A DNA stretch of 64,000 bases from Euwallacea fornicatus (lineage: Eukaryota; Arthropoda; Insecta; Coleoptera; Curculionidae). How positions within the stretch are numbered: the first letter of the stretch is position 1; each line of letters begins with the position of its first letter. The DNA is taken from the NCBI RefSeq assembly GCF_040115645.1, contig NC_089559.1, positions 4,092,001 through 4,156,000 on the forward strand. Direction: 5' to 3'. The translations under genes were made by a program, and so were the position numbers. The notes beneath the pieces are model-generated. The model was not told the origin of the DNA. It saw only the letters and a program-made list of their open reading frames with translations, and did no database searches. Positions 53,799 to 64,000 of the stretch are shown here, in pieces.

Positions 53799-55397
53799 AT
53801 GGAACAACTGAGGAGACATCGGAAAGTGCTGCGTATGTCTTTTATCAGAACGTACAAAGAGATAGAGGACCTCTTGGCCCGGCCAGAAACTGAAGGGCGT
53901 CTGACTAAAGTATCGCTGAAGATGTTACAGCAGAAACATGATGAAATGAAGGTAGTAGACGACAAAATTTATGCTTATATGCTCGAAGAAGATGCCAGCG
54001 AAGAAGACCTGTTAGCTGAAATGGAAGGCAGCGACGGCTACGACCGGAAATTCAACGACGTAAATATACGTTGTGAGGAAAGTCTGGAACCAGCGTACAT
54101 GGCACCAATGAAGTCAGAAGCCGGGGATGAGGTAAACTCAACGCGTACTAGTAATAGCAGCAGACAAGGTAGGAGAAAATTCAAGTTACCTACTTTAGAA
54201 TTTAAGAAGTTTGACGGGAACATTCGCGACTGGTTGCCTTTCTGGTCTCAGTTCAAAAAGTTGCATGACGACCCCGACATTGATACAGGTGACAAGGTCG
54301 AATATTTAATTCAAGCGACTGTACCGGGTAGTAGGGCCAGGCAGCTAGTCGACAGTTTCCCGGCGGTCGGAGATAACTATAGCAACATGATAGACTCTCT
54401 TCGGGAGCGCTTCGGTCGTGAAGATTTACAGATCGAAGTGTACGTACGAGAATTGCTAAAATTAATCATAAACAATGCGACATCGGATGACAAAATGGAA
54501 CTCTCTCTCCTATACGACAAAATAGAGACGCAATTACGGGCATTAGAGACGCTTAACATTACGTCTGATAAATACTCGGCGATGTTGTTTCCGCTTATAG
54601 AATCGTGCTTGTCACCTGATCTATTGCGGATATGGCAACGGTTGCCTGTATCGACTACTGGATCAAACAACCCCCTGGACCCTTCCGGGAGTACGTCTTT
54701 GGAAACGCGGCTTAGGAGCCTTATGTCATTTCTGAAGAACGAGGTGGATAACGAGCAACACGTCTCTTTAGCGGTCGATGCATTTGGGTTCCGCCCGAGC
54801 ATGAGTAAAACAAGTTCAGGGTCACAGAAAAGCGCACAGAAGCGGCAAGCTAAGCCATCTTATAAAGGTACTCCCACGGCACTGGGCCTAATTAACAACT
54901 GCATCAAATGCATCTTTTGCCAGAGCTCTCATGACAGTGCCAGTTGTTTCAGAGCCCAGAATCTAAGTTTCGAAGAGAAAAAGAGTAGTTTATCCAATGA
55001 AGGCGCCTGTTTTCGATGCTTGAAACCTGGACATCAAGCACGCCAGTGTCGAGGTCGACTGAAATGTATCATATGCACCAAACCCCACGTGCCCTTAATG
55101 TGTCCCGAACTGCCCACTAATAAACAGACAAAGGGGCAAGCGGAACCCACAGAAACAAACGATGACCCGCAGAGCGTTGACCACACCCTGGCTAATAACA
55201 CAAGTACCCAAGTGTTCTTGCAAACTTTGCGCGTCAAAATAGGGGGTCCCCGGGGTTCACGATTGGCACGTGCCCTAATAGACACAGGTTCTCAGAAATC
55301 ATATGTTCTGGGGTCAATGGCCGAGGCTATAGGATGCGTCCCCAAACGACAAACAAATGTGATACATGGGTTGTTTGGGGGAGGTCAGTTTTCGTAA
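53799..55397 (+). CDS. BEL gag plus start of protease
   Basis: ATG 53799 (MEQLRRHRKVLRMSFIRTYK) is the most likely start; the frame is open from 53703 to TAA 55395-55397. The central gag domain (LPTLEFKKFDGNIRDWLPFW, then DKVEYLIQATVPGSRARQLV) is the BEL-type capsid region. Three Cys/His motifs follow: CIKCIFCQSSHDSASC, CFRCLKPGHQARQC and CIICTKPHVPLMC. The protease motif RALIDTGSQKSYV starts near residue 490. The frame ends right after this, before the flap, so the protease is probably inactive in this copy. Confidence 0.88.
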   Translation: MEQLRRHRKVLRMSFIRTYKEIEDLLARPETEGRLTKVSLKMLQQKHDEMKVVDDKIYAYMLEEDASEEDLLAEMEGSDGYDRKFNDVNIRCEESLEPAYMAPMKSEAGDEVNSTRTSNSSRQGRRKFKLPTLEFKKFDGNIRDWLPFWSQFKKLHDDPDIDTGDKVEYLIQATVPGSRARQLVDSFPAVGDNYSNMIDSLRERFGREDLQIEVYVRELLKLIINNATSDDKMELSLLYDKIETQLRALETLNITSDKYSAMLFPLIESCLSPDLLRIWQRLPVSTTGSNNPLDPSGSTSLETRLRSLMSFLKNEVDNEQHVSLAVDAFGFRPSMSKTSSGSQKSAQKRQAKPSYKGTPTALGLINNCIKCIFCQSSHDSASCFRAQNLSFEEKKSSLSNEGACFRCLKPGHQARQCRGRLKCIICTKPHVPLMCPELPTNKQTKGQAEPTETNDDPQSVDHTLANNTSTQVFLQTLRVKIGGPRGSRLARALIDTGSQKSYVLGSMAEAIGCVPKRQTNVIHGLFGGGQFS

Positions 55398-58102
55398 CGC
55401 CATAGTTGTTATGACGTCAGGTTGCGTCACAAGGGTTACATTTGCGTTTTTAAGGCTCTAGACCAAGCCGTTATTTGTGCGGACATTCCGTCCGTGTTTG
55501 ATGGGCCTTGGATGGCAGAATTGGATGAGCTCCTGATACATGCAGCACAGATCCTGTCTAAATCCTAATCGGCTCGGATATCGTGGGCAAACTTTACACA
55601 GGGAAAAGGTATGTTCTGTCCTCGGGGCTAGTAGTCATGGAAACCCTGCTGGGTTGGACAATAATGGGTAAAATACCTACTAGCCTAGTCAATAGCGGTC
55701 GAGCTATATCATCCATTTCCCTGTTCGTAAAAAATGCCACAATCAGCGAACTGTGGGAGCTGGATGCCTTGGGGATAACCGACCACACAGACAACAGATC
55801 GCGAGAGGAGTCAGCATTAGCTGCTAAGGAGCTGTTCCTACAAACGATCACTGTAAACTCGGAAGGCAGGTATGAGGTCAGATTGCCATGGCTAGAAGAT
55901 CACCCGGCATTATCTAGCAACCTCAACCTGGCCAAGAGAAGACTAGAAAACACCGCGCAAAAAACACTCAAAGAGGGATATTTCCAGGCCAATGAGCAGG
56001 TGTTTCGAGAGTGGGAGGAGGAGAAAATTATAGAAGAGATCCGGGAGCAGCAGCTCCAAAGGGAGGCCCACTACCTTCCCCACCGACCAGTGATCAAAGA
56101 AGGAAGTGCAACCACCAAGATAAGGCCAGTGTTCGATGCATCGGCCAGGGAAAAGAATCACCCCTCCTTGAATCAATGTCTAGAGAAAGGCATGAATTTG
56201 ATCGAATGCATACCTTCAATTTTGCTAAGATTCAGACGGAATAAAATAGGGGTGATAGCTGATATTCGAAAAGCCTTCTTGCAAATCAGCATTCATGAAA
56301 ACGATAGAGATTTTCTTCGTTTTTTGTGGATGGGGACCGAAGGCAATCAGAAGGTCTTTCGACATCGCCGCGTGGTATTCGGCGTCAGCAGCAGTCCCTT
56401 TTTGTTAGGAGCCACGATAGATTACCACCTGTCACGAATGTTAGAAAAGGGGGTAGGTGACCCAAGATACAGTGGGGAAACAATTCTGAAGCTGTCAAAG
56501 AGCTTCTATGTAGACAACTGCGTTACTAGCGTCGCCGACCGAGAAAAATTAGACAATTTTATTCGAGAAGCAAGTCTTGTGATGGCAGAGGGAAAGTTCG
56601 ACTTGAGAGGCTGGGAGTATACACAGCAAATTCCGAATGACTTCCCTAGTGGTTGCACGCCGGTACTTGGACTAATGTGGAACAAATGTGAGGACACGTT
56701 GAGTGTGCATCAGGGAGATTTAGATGTGGAGCCCCTTTTGAGGACCCCGGTGACCAAGAGATTTATGCTGTCGATGGCTCATAGGGTCTTTGATCCGATT
56801 GGTTTCACCTGTCCCACTACCTTACTGCCTAAATTACTCCTGCAGCAAACTTGGGAGAAGCAGATGTCATGGGACGCACCCGTAGATCCCGATATGGAGA
56901 ACACCTTCCACCACTGGATACAGGAGCTACCGTATTTAGGAGCGATCAAAATCCCTCGGTGGATCAAGGCGGGACCGAATGAAGCCAAACAATGGATCAT
57001 ACACACATTCTGCGATGCTAGCAAGGATGCGTTCGCCGCAGTTGTTTTTTTGAGAGGTATTCAGGATGGCAAGATTTTCACTCAATTTCTTGTCGCCAAA
57101 TCAAGGGTAGCGCCTTTAAAAAAGTTGTCCATCCCTCGGTTGGAGTTAATGGCGGCGGTCATAGGAATAAGGCTATACACCACCATCAAGCGAGATCTGG
57201 AGCTTGACCTAGAAAGCTTTTTCTGGACAGATTCGTCCACGGTGCTCTCTTGGATTCGCGGGAGTGAGGAATGGGCTACCTTTGTATGGAACAGAGTAGC
57301 AGAAATTCGCCGAGATGCGTCATGTAAGGACTGGCGATACGTACCGGGAAGTCGAAACCCAGCCGATCTTCCATCACGTGGTTGTTCTGCCAAGCAACTG
57401 CTTGAATCCCGATGGTGGGAGGGTCCCGATTGGTTGTATCAAGACCCAGTTTCCTGGCCGCAAGAGCGCTTCAGTCTCGATGAAGAGGAAATTAACCAGG
57501 AGAGGAGGAAAAGTCCAGTCGTTGCTCTCGTAAATAGTGAAAAGGACGAAATGACGCTGGAGGATTGGCATTTAATGTATTTTTCTCAATACAACAAAAC
57601 CATACGAATGGTCGCCTGGATAATTCGCTTCGTTAACAACGCCAGGAAGACAAGAGACAGAAAAAAGGAGGAACTAACTCCCGAGCAGATTGAGGAAGCC
57701 GAAACCTTCGTCCTAAAGTTAGTGCAACGCGTGGCGTTCACTAAAAAGGGTGATAACCTCCTAAATGGCTTTGACACCTTTAGGGACGAAAAGGGACTAA
57801 TTCGAGTGAAGTCGCGGGTAAACAATAGGGATGACTCGTTGGCATTCCGCATGCCGATCGTGCTACCTGCCAAGCAGCCCGTGGTCGATGCCTTAGTACT
57901 TCGGGAACACACTCGCACATGTCATATGGGTGTCCAGGGGTTGATGAGCATTTTACGCGAGAATTATTGGATTCTGGGTGGACGTCGCACCATCAAATCG
58001 GCAATCTCCCGGTGCGGCGTCTGCAAAAGACAGCAGGTAAAACTGGTAACGGAACCTCCCCCCGTTGCCATGGGACCGGGTACGGGATGCTGTTGCATTT
58101 GA
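55398..58102 (+). pseudogene. BEL Pol: protease end, RT, RNase H, integrase zinc domain
   Basis: A broken stretch to 55582 (protease tail, IPSVFDGPWMAELDELL) precedes an 839-codon open frame 55583-58102. RT: IRPVFDASAREKNHPSLNQC, IGVIADIRKAFLQI, VVFGVSSSPFLL and the catalytic box SFYVDNC. RNase H: FCDASKDAFAAVV, RVAPLKKLSIPRLELMAA and WTDSSTVLSWI. The integrase HHCC zinc motif follows (HTRTCHMG...CGVCKRQ). The frame shifts near 58085. Apart from the ends the RT-RNase H part looks intact. Confidence 0.88.
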
Positions 58103-59177
58103 AGTTACAGGGATGGACTTCGCTGGGCCCCTATATCTGAAGTCGGGTCAGAAAACGTGGGTGTGCGTCTTCACCTGTGCCATATACCGAGCCGTGCATT
58201 TCGAACTCTGTACGTCTTTGTCGGCGGCAACCTTCATGGAAGCGCTGCGACGTTTCATAGCGAGGGGCGGCCGTCCTAAGACAATATACAGTGATAACGG
58301 GACAAATTTTGTGGGCGCGCACAATGCATTTTCGCGCGTGGACTTCCATAAAATTGCGGAATACAGTGGTACCGAACGCATCATATGACGATTTAACCCC
58401 CCATCCGCTCCCTGGTGGGGTGGATTTTGGGAACGCATTATAGGAATGTTGAAGCAGTTACTTCGAAAAGTGCTTGGTCGCGCATCGTTGGACTATTAAA
58501 GTCTCATGACAGTGATTTGTGATTGTGAATCGACGATTAACTCGCGTCCCCTCACGTATCAATCGTCCGATGTAAATGAGTTGGTACCCCTGACTCCGAT
58601 GATGTTCCTTAGAGATTTGTCTGAGTGTGGGTTACCGGACGTCGATTGCGTCAATCAAAGTTCCCTGTGTAGGAAGCTGCGTCATAGGCAGAGGATAATT
58701 GAAGATCTCCGACGTAGGTTCCGCAGCGAATACCTGGGATAGTTGGGCTTGAGGATGAAGAAACACGGATGTGGGAATATAACAGTGGGAGATGTGGTCC
58801 TTATTGGCAATGACCAGGACAAACGTGTCAGCTGGCCCATAGGTCGCGTCTTGGAAGTACTACCAGGAAACGACAAAAGGATTCGTCTGGTGAGACTGGT
58901 AACTTCGAGGGGGCAGTTGCTGAGACCGATCGAAAGGCTGTACCCTATCGAGGGCACGACCAGCGATAATGGTCTCCGAGAGGGGTCAATTACGAAGGTA
59001 GCCTCCGGGAAAGTGAAGGTGGCAGACAGTACTCAGACACGTGACTGCAGCAATAAAGGAAGTGCCGCGAATTCGGGAGTTACCCAAAGCAGAGCACCCG
59101 ATGTGAAAGAGTGTTTTACACGTAGGGGGCGTAAAATGAAGATACCCGAGGGGTTAAAGGACTATTGTGTAGAATGA
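58065..59177 (+). pseudogene. BEL integrase core and C-terminus, three stops
   Basis: Overlaps the previous frame by the frameshift. Core Asp in GMDFAGPLYLK, second Asp in IYSDNGTNF, then after TGA at 58386-58388 the WWGGFWERIIGM block with the catalytic Glu. TAA near 58498 and TAG near 58740 interrupt the rest (TINSRPLTY, LTPMMFL, then VGDVVLIGNDQDKR with WPIGRVLEVLPG). The C-terminal part is typical of BEL integrase. Inactive. Confidence 0.85.
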
Positions 59178-59292
59178 TCGGTCATTGTTGTGCGCGTTAT
59201 GCCCCCCCGAATCCTTTTAGGCTAGCCCGGAATTTACTGTAGTTGTAAGACTACTGATTGTGTGAAACAGATTTTAGTGATAAAATTGCTTC

Positions 59293-59303
59293 AGGTGGGA
59301 GGA
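59293..59303 (+). promoter_or_regulatory. BEL polypurine tract
   Basis: AGGTGGGAGGA directly abuts the 3' LTR start TGTCAGG. Serves as plus-strand primer in the family. Confidence 0.8.
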
Positions 59304-59923
59304 TGTCAGGGCCAACGGTAATTGTTCATAAGCCTAAATATTGGTGGACTTGGCCAATTCCCACCTGTTCTATGTTATATGCGTGGGTTGTCAAACTTTA
59401 TCTAGTTTATGAGACTTGAGGGGCTGTATGGACGCCACCGCGAAGGAACTGTAGGCAGATTTCGCACATGGCTCCAGGGCGTGAGAAATCTTTGTTACAT
59501 TGGCCAGGCGTCACGAAAATCACTAATTCTGGATGATGATTGCAAAAACCTTTTAAGGTTTTGTATTTCCATCATTTTGTATAAAACAAATACACCGGAC
59601 CGTGGGAATCAGTCTATGGCAGTTCTGATTGGCGAGTAAGTAGGTGGAGGGAGGCTGAAAATTATGAACTTGGTCGCCACCACCGCCGAAACCAAAAGTC
59701 TCAAGAATTTTTCCAATCAGTTTTTTTCGAATTCTCTTGTCAACCACACGCAGATAACCTCACTCCATTTTTTCGTTATATTTTCAGTTTTTATAAGCCA
59801 TTGCGGTTCTAAGCAATATCCAGTTAACAAAATAAAGTGTATATATTACCGATTTACAAGGCCTTTGTTTTGTGAACCTTTGCTTCAGGGTATAAACAGG
59901 TAGTTGTATTCCGGAGCAAAACA
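59304..59923 (+). repeat. 3' LTR of BEL element
   Basis: Ends CAAAACA as the solo LTR does. In several stretches (for example GTATTTCCAT and ATTGGCGAGTA) it agrees with the solo LTR rather than with its own 5' partner. Confidence 0.92.
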
Positions 59924-60978
59924 TTTCACAATCACCACATCATCACATTCCACATTCACAAGGGAGAGGACCTACTATATCGAGAGCTATTTTCTCGAAA
60001 GGTTTTTCGGAGGTTGTAGTTATTTGCATGGCTTGTTTAGTTCTTTTCCTAACGAGTATATTTTTTTGACAAGAGTCGCATAGTTTTATAAAATTTTTGA
60101 TATCGGTCTTCGTGTTTTTCCAATTGTAACATTGTTTGATTCGATTGTAGCTTTTATGGTAGCCTAAATGTCCTGATGAAGGGGCAGAATGATTCTCTTA
60201 AGAATAGTCGGAATTAGATCAGTAGAAGGTGAAATGAGAACATCATGAAAAATGTTTATTTCTATTGCAGAGTTCCTGAAGATATATCTAAGCATTGCTC
60301 GAATTTGTCTGAATTCGAGTCTGTTAAAGTACGTGCCTAATCTAGGGAGACTTATTGACTTTAAATTTAGTGATATTAGAGTTTCTTTTAATTTGGATAA
60401 GAGTTTGAATAGTATCTTGTGAGAACCTTTGTCCCGAAAATTTTGTTTATGGATGAGATAAAAGATGTTTGTATTGGGTTCGCTTAAATATTTGACGTCA
60501 CAAATTTTGAGGTTGAGTGTCTGTAATTTTGATTTGTGATCAAATTTATTTGATAGTAGATCGAACGATTTTCCATCAGAAGACAAGTCTTCTGGGATGC
60601 AAATAGCGTAATTGCCATGTTTTGATAGAAGGTTCCTGTTATACTCGACGATTTTGTCATAATTTATCAAGGTTGTATTGTATGCTTTCAGAAAATCATT
60701 ACAAGGAGAATTAGTGGTAACTAGATTAATAGGAATTAAGGCATCTTGATTTAGATTAATAAGACTTAGCGCATCGGCTACTTGGTTGGTTTTTCCGGGT
60801 CGATATTCGATATGGTAGTTGTATTCTTCCAAGAGTAAACGCCATCTAATTAGTCGAGAGCTGAGGTCTTTGACGTTGAATAACCAAGTTAGGGGTTGAT
60901 GGTCCGTATATATATTAAACTTTCTACCGTACAAATAGGGACGAAAATGCTTCACAGCCCAGATTATTGCAAGAAGTT
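59924..60978 (-). mobile_element. Ty3/gypsy pol fragment (17.6/297-like layout)
   Basis: Minus-strand RNase H, an extra domain, then the integrase zinc domain and start of its core. It is bounded by the BEL 3' LTR on the left and another BEL LTR on the right, so both sides are cut. The left 35 bp are a CATCACA-rich simple stretch. Confidence 0.82.
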
Positions 60979-60985
60979 TGTTGAG
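59960..60985 (-). pseudogene. gypsy RNase H, macro-like domain and integrase N-terminus
   Basis: RNase H end: LLAIIWAVKHFRPYLYGRKF, YTDHQPLTWLFN and HIEYRPGKTNQVADALS. Then about 180 residues that are neither RNase H nor integrase: FYLIHKQNFRDKGSHKILFK and SISLPRLGTYFNRLEFRQIR, resembling an Appr-1-p (macro) fold. A frameshift near 60190 separates the integrase HHCC domain (HLGYHKSYNRIKQ, CDSCQKN) and the core start DIVGPLP. The 263-codon frame 60955-60164 is otherwise open. Confidence 0.78.
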
Positions 60986-61819
60986 CGATATGCAGGGGTT
61001 CCTTCCTTGGAGGTTGGAGATACCACCCGCGAATTATTGTACGAGAGCGCTTACACGCGAGTACTACTTGTAGTACTTGTCGGTTCAAAGTACCGACGTT
61101 GCACTTCTAGTTACGAGAGTCCAGGACGGACTAGATACCTGCTTAGCAAGGTAAACACGTGGGATCTCCCGAAAGTCTTGGAATTAGGACACCCCTTTAA
61201 ACATTAACACGGTTTATTAACTGACTTGTAACATATAACTATGACTAAGATTTAATTGCAAAAATATAGGATTGAATGATCGCGATTCGACTAAAAGTAT
61301 TGTGAATTGGCGATGTATCGATCCGCCTTCAACTGATGAGTGACAATCGTAATAGGAAAGAAGATAATAATAATGCCCAGCTTCTCGCAGCCCTTAAGTA
61401 CTGGATGCTGATGGTCAGCAGACATAGGCGTATTCTTAGTCGGAGCGCATTTCACCCGAGGAATACCCATTTCGTCAGGCCGGACGGCCAATGGGCAGAT
61501 TATCTCGTGACCCTCTTATTGCCCGTTGTCCCGAATGGGACTTGATGGCACCCCCAATTACGACCACTGCCAAGGGTAATTGTGGGGAATTCCGGTATCA
61601 AGAATCACATCCGATGCAGATTTATAACTTGAATGCCCCGCAATTTAGTTCTTAGCCAAAGTACAAAAGACGAGGAATTTGAACCATAAACCATTTCTTA
61701 GAAAAACTAACGGATCGCGACATTTGGGAGGCAACAAATGTAAGATGTGCAGGGGCGTAACTTGGGATTTTAACTTGCTCGATGAAGACATCAAGACTTG
61801 GTTCACTACGTCTTAACAT
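60979..61819 (-). repeat. probable 3' LTR of the right-edge BEL
   Basis: Minus-strand start TGTTAAGACG directly follows a purine tract. The inferred other end, CGCTCAACA, meets the gypsy RNase H reading at 60978. 841 bp. The second LTR is outside the window, so the outer border is inferred only. Confidence 0.65.
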
Positions 61820-61832
61820 TCTCCCCCGCTTG
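61820..61832 (-). promoter_or_regulatory. BEL polypurine tract
   Basis: AAGCGGGGGAGA on the minus strand, immediately before the LTR start TGTTAAGACG. Confidence 0.7.
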
Positions 61833-61936
61833 AAAGGCCATGCTTGGCTTTCAATATTTTAAGCTAACGATATAGTATTTACAAAAGTGACAGAATCGTT
61901 ACTATACTATTTTTAAATCTACATAAAGTCATCACC

Positions 61937-62840
61937 TTAGTCTATTGGCAGCAAGGCCACCCGCGTAACGGCTCTCTTGAGAATGCCATTTTTTGTCTTC
62001 ACACTAACCACTCTCACCACATTGTCCTGTTCAGGGTGGATGACTGCGATTCGGCCTAGAGGCCAGCATAAGGACGGTACATGGCCCTTCTTCAGGAAGA
62101 CCAAGGCGCCAGTATTAATGCCGGGATTGGTTTGAAACTGCCACTTGCTTCTTTGCTGCAGCTGGTGGAGGTACTCCTTTCGCCATTGAAGACCAAAAAT
62201 GTTGCCCGACGAGTTGGAGTTGCTGATAGCGCTGGCTGAGTTTGACCTTGCCGTTGATGTAGTTGCGTTCGGGTACTGCCATGATTTCTTGCCCAATCAG
62301 AAAATGGGCAGGAGTGTACGCACTTAGATCATTGGGATCAGGACTTATAGGAATTAACGCTTTTGAGTTTAAAATCACCTCGATTTGAGTCTTTAGTGTA
62401 TAGAACTCCTCATAGTGAAACCGAGAGCCATTCAAAACTTGCTTCAATTGATGCTTGCAGGATTTTACTGCAGCTTCGTGAAGCCCACCCCAATGCGGGG
62501 ACCTGGCAGGCATGAGCTGCCAATTTATGTTTGAGTTATCGCTTATAATGTAGTTATCGTTTTCGTGGCTGTCTTTGGTAATATCATCTAGTACTTGCGG
62601 CGCGTTCGATCGAAATTTTCTTAATTCGAATCCATGTTCCGTTAAAATTCGACAAATACCTCCCCCCAACCGTTTAAGGGAGTCGAGATCGGAGGAACCA
62701 GTCAGCAAGTCATCAACATAGAAGTCAGTCTCTATAATATCAGCTTCGCGCGGCCATTGTTTAGCTGTCCTTTTTGAGATTTCAAATAAACAACGCGTTG
62801 CGAGATACGAGGCTGAAGCTGTACCGTACGTGACCGTGAT
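61937..62840 (-). pseudogene. BEL Pol with RT joined directly to integrase
   Basis: Minus strand: RT end (YGTASASYLATRCLFEISKR, catalytic FYVDDLLTGSSD at about 62700-62720, then GFELRKFRSN). It is followed within 30 residues by integrase NWQLMPARSPHWGGLHEAAV with its catalytic region, NSKALIPISPDPND and LSAYTPAHFLIG, and then the C-terminal WPLGRIAVIHPEQDN. The RNase H, zinc domain and first part of the integrase core are missing. The 197-codon frame 62708-62115 spans the join; a frameshift near 62150 precedes the last 119-codon piece. Confidence 0.82.
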
Positions 62841-64000
62841 GAGTTGATAATGTCTGACTTATTCATTGGGCGTGTCTCGCTATACTATGCACTGAAGGTC
62901 CCTCTCGTGCTTGTCTACCAAGATTTGTCGATACATCTTAGTTATGTCACCGATTAATACGAAATTGTGTTTCCTAAATCTCAATAATATTGAAAATAGA
63001 TCGTTTTGCATTGTAGGCCCGACCTTCAGGACATTGTTCAGTGATGAACTCTTGGTTGTTTTGCATGCTGCGTCAAAAACTACTCTTAACTTGGTAGTCG
63101 TGCTTTCCAGTTTTTAAACGCAATGGTGAGGTATATAGTAAATAGGGACTTCCGATGAAATTGGTTCACGTGGTACTTCTGTCATACAACCGAGATCCTG
63201 ACGCATGAATGTGTGGTAAGAAATTTGGAGTTTGCGGTGTTTTGTTAGTCGTCTTTCAATTGCATATAATCGATTGAGCGCTGTTTGCTCGGAATCACCT
63301 AAATTCATGAAGTTAGACTTCTATGGAAGTTTTACTATAAACCTGCCATTGTCGTCGCGAGTAGTTGTCTTGACGAAGTACTCCTCACATTCGCGTTTCT
63401 CCTTGGTCATGGAGCATAACAAATGAAAATTGACTTCTTCGACAAGACAAAATCTCTCCAAACCCCTTTCTAATACGTTTTGCGCGAAAAAACAGTTTGA
63501 AACCATTGCCTGCGTCTTACAGAGGCTGCCTGATTGGCACGAGACTCGGCCAGCTATTATCCAGCCAAGTAAAGTTTTTTGTAACGTTGGAAGGGTCCTG
63601 TCTAGTTTCAATTGTCCTCTGCAGAGAAGGTCTGAAAATACTTCACAACCCAACGGCATGTCAATTTCAGAGGGCACTTTAAACTCCGGGTCTGCCACTG
63701 TTAACTCATCAGGAATAGTCAAGATTAATTTATCGAAATAATTTTGTGGTGCTACTTCTGTTATTTTCGGCACGACGAGAAAATTCAACTCTGTCTTGAA
63801 AGCCGTGGTTCGAGATGCAAATGATATTTCAGTTGCATGCGATATCCTTGTCTGTATTTGATTTATGCCTAAGACGAGAATGTCAACTTTTTATGGCGTT
63901 AGTTGCGACCGTTTAATCATGGCCGCGCTAACGGAGTAAGATTGATTAGCTGAGTCCAAAAGAACTCTGCATGGAATTCGGGTTTTGTGCTTACTGTAGG
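62841..64000 (-). pseudogene. BEL protease and RT N-terminal part
   Basis: Right to left: protease with LLDSANQSYSVSAAMIKRSQ near 63900-63960, where the usual D-T/S-G is D-S-A; LNFLVVPKITEVAPQNYFDK and LGCEVFSDLL, then LPTLQKTLLGWIIAGRVS (63321-63788); GDSEQTALNRLYAIERRL (63114-63308); then RT blocks LRVVFDAACKTTKSSSLNNV and HNFVLIGDITKMYRQI (62870-63110). A stop at about 62875 and several frameshifts. Inactive. Confidence 0.8.

Larger units (their letters stand above)
53010..59923 (+). mobile_element. BEL/Pao retrotransposon with both LTRs
   Basis: LTRs of 623 bp (53010-53632) and 620 bp (59304-59923) start TGTCAGG and end in CAAAATA or CAAAACA. Between them: primer binding site, gag, protease, RT, RNase H, integrase and polypurine tract. 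The flanks differ completely: copia integrase on the left, gypsy pol on the right, with no matching 4-6 bp duplication. Confidence 0.93.
60979..64000 (-). mobile_element. BEL/Pao element, internally deleted, continuing past the right edge
   Basis: On the minus strand from right to left: protease, RT, a direct join of RT to integrase, polypurine tract, then a probable 3' LTR (60979-61819). Inserted in gypsy RNase H sequence. The 5' part lies outside the window. Confidence 0.8.

Overview
This 64 kb window is eukaryotic and almost certainly from an arthropod, probably an insect. It carries Jockey-, I- and R1-type non-LTR retrotransposons, BEL/Pao, Ty3/gypsy and Ty1/copia LTR elements, Tc1, mariner and DD41D-like transposons, and piggyBac. 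I recognise no host gene, tRNA or rRNA. The window is an AT-rich graveyard of transposable elements inserted into each other. The species cannot be named from the sequence.

Layout, left to right. 1-3522 is a Jockey-type non-LTR element cut by the window edge. 4095-5460 is a 5'-truncated non-LTR fragment on the minus strand. 6621-8305 is a dead Tc1 transposase split by a BEL solo LTR (7585-8207) with a 5-bp target duplication. 9488-21476 is a Tc1 element that swallowed an I-like element (9570-20022), which swallowed a gypsy element (14093-19246), one LTR of which swallowed an R1 3' fragment (14345-14514). 21861-22366 is another non-LTR 3' end, followed by a mariner-superfamily element with a DD44D spacing (22369-23975). 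23976-28397 is a piggyBac relic holding a DD41D element (24236-27496), which holds an apparently intact mariner (24570-25855). 28690-30867 holds foldback and MITE-like elements without coding capacity.

The right half begins with a truncated R1-like element (about 31310-34192), then BEL gag/protease remains (34560-37567) holding a gypsy solo LTR. A second BEL (about 38264-46813) is interrupted by a nearly full-length R1-like element (40378-45943). Next come a Tc1 relic (46960-47978), a mariner-superfamily element with TIRs of about 305 bp (48069-49940), and a 5'-truncated copia (50085-53009). A BEL with both LTRs follows (53010-59923), then a gypsy pol fragment (59924-60978) and a deleted BEL running off the right edge (60979-64000).

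There are no operons or pathways here. The useful relationships are nesting order, target-site duplications and shared terminal sequences, which give relative ages and show which families were active late. The best preserved coding sequences are the mariner transposase (345 aa), a gypsy polyprotein of about 1023 aa that has lost its RT core but kept its frame, the copia RT/RNase H, and the gag and RT-RNase H of the complete BEL.
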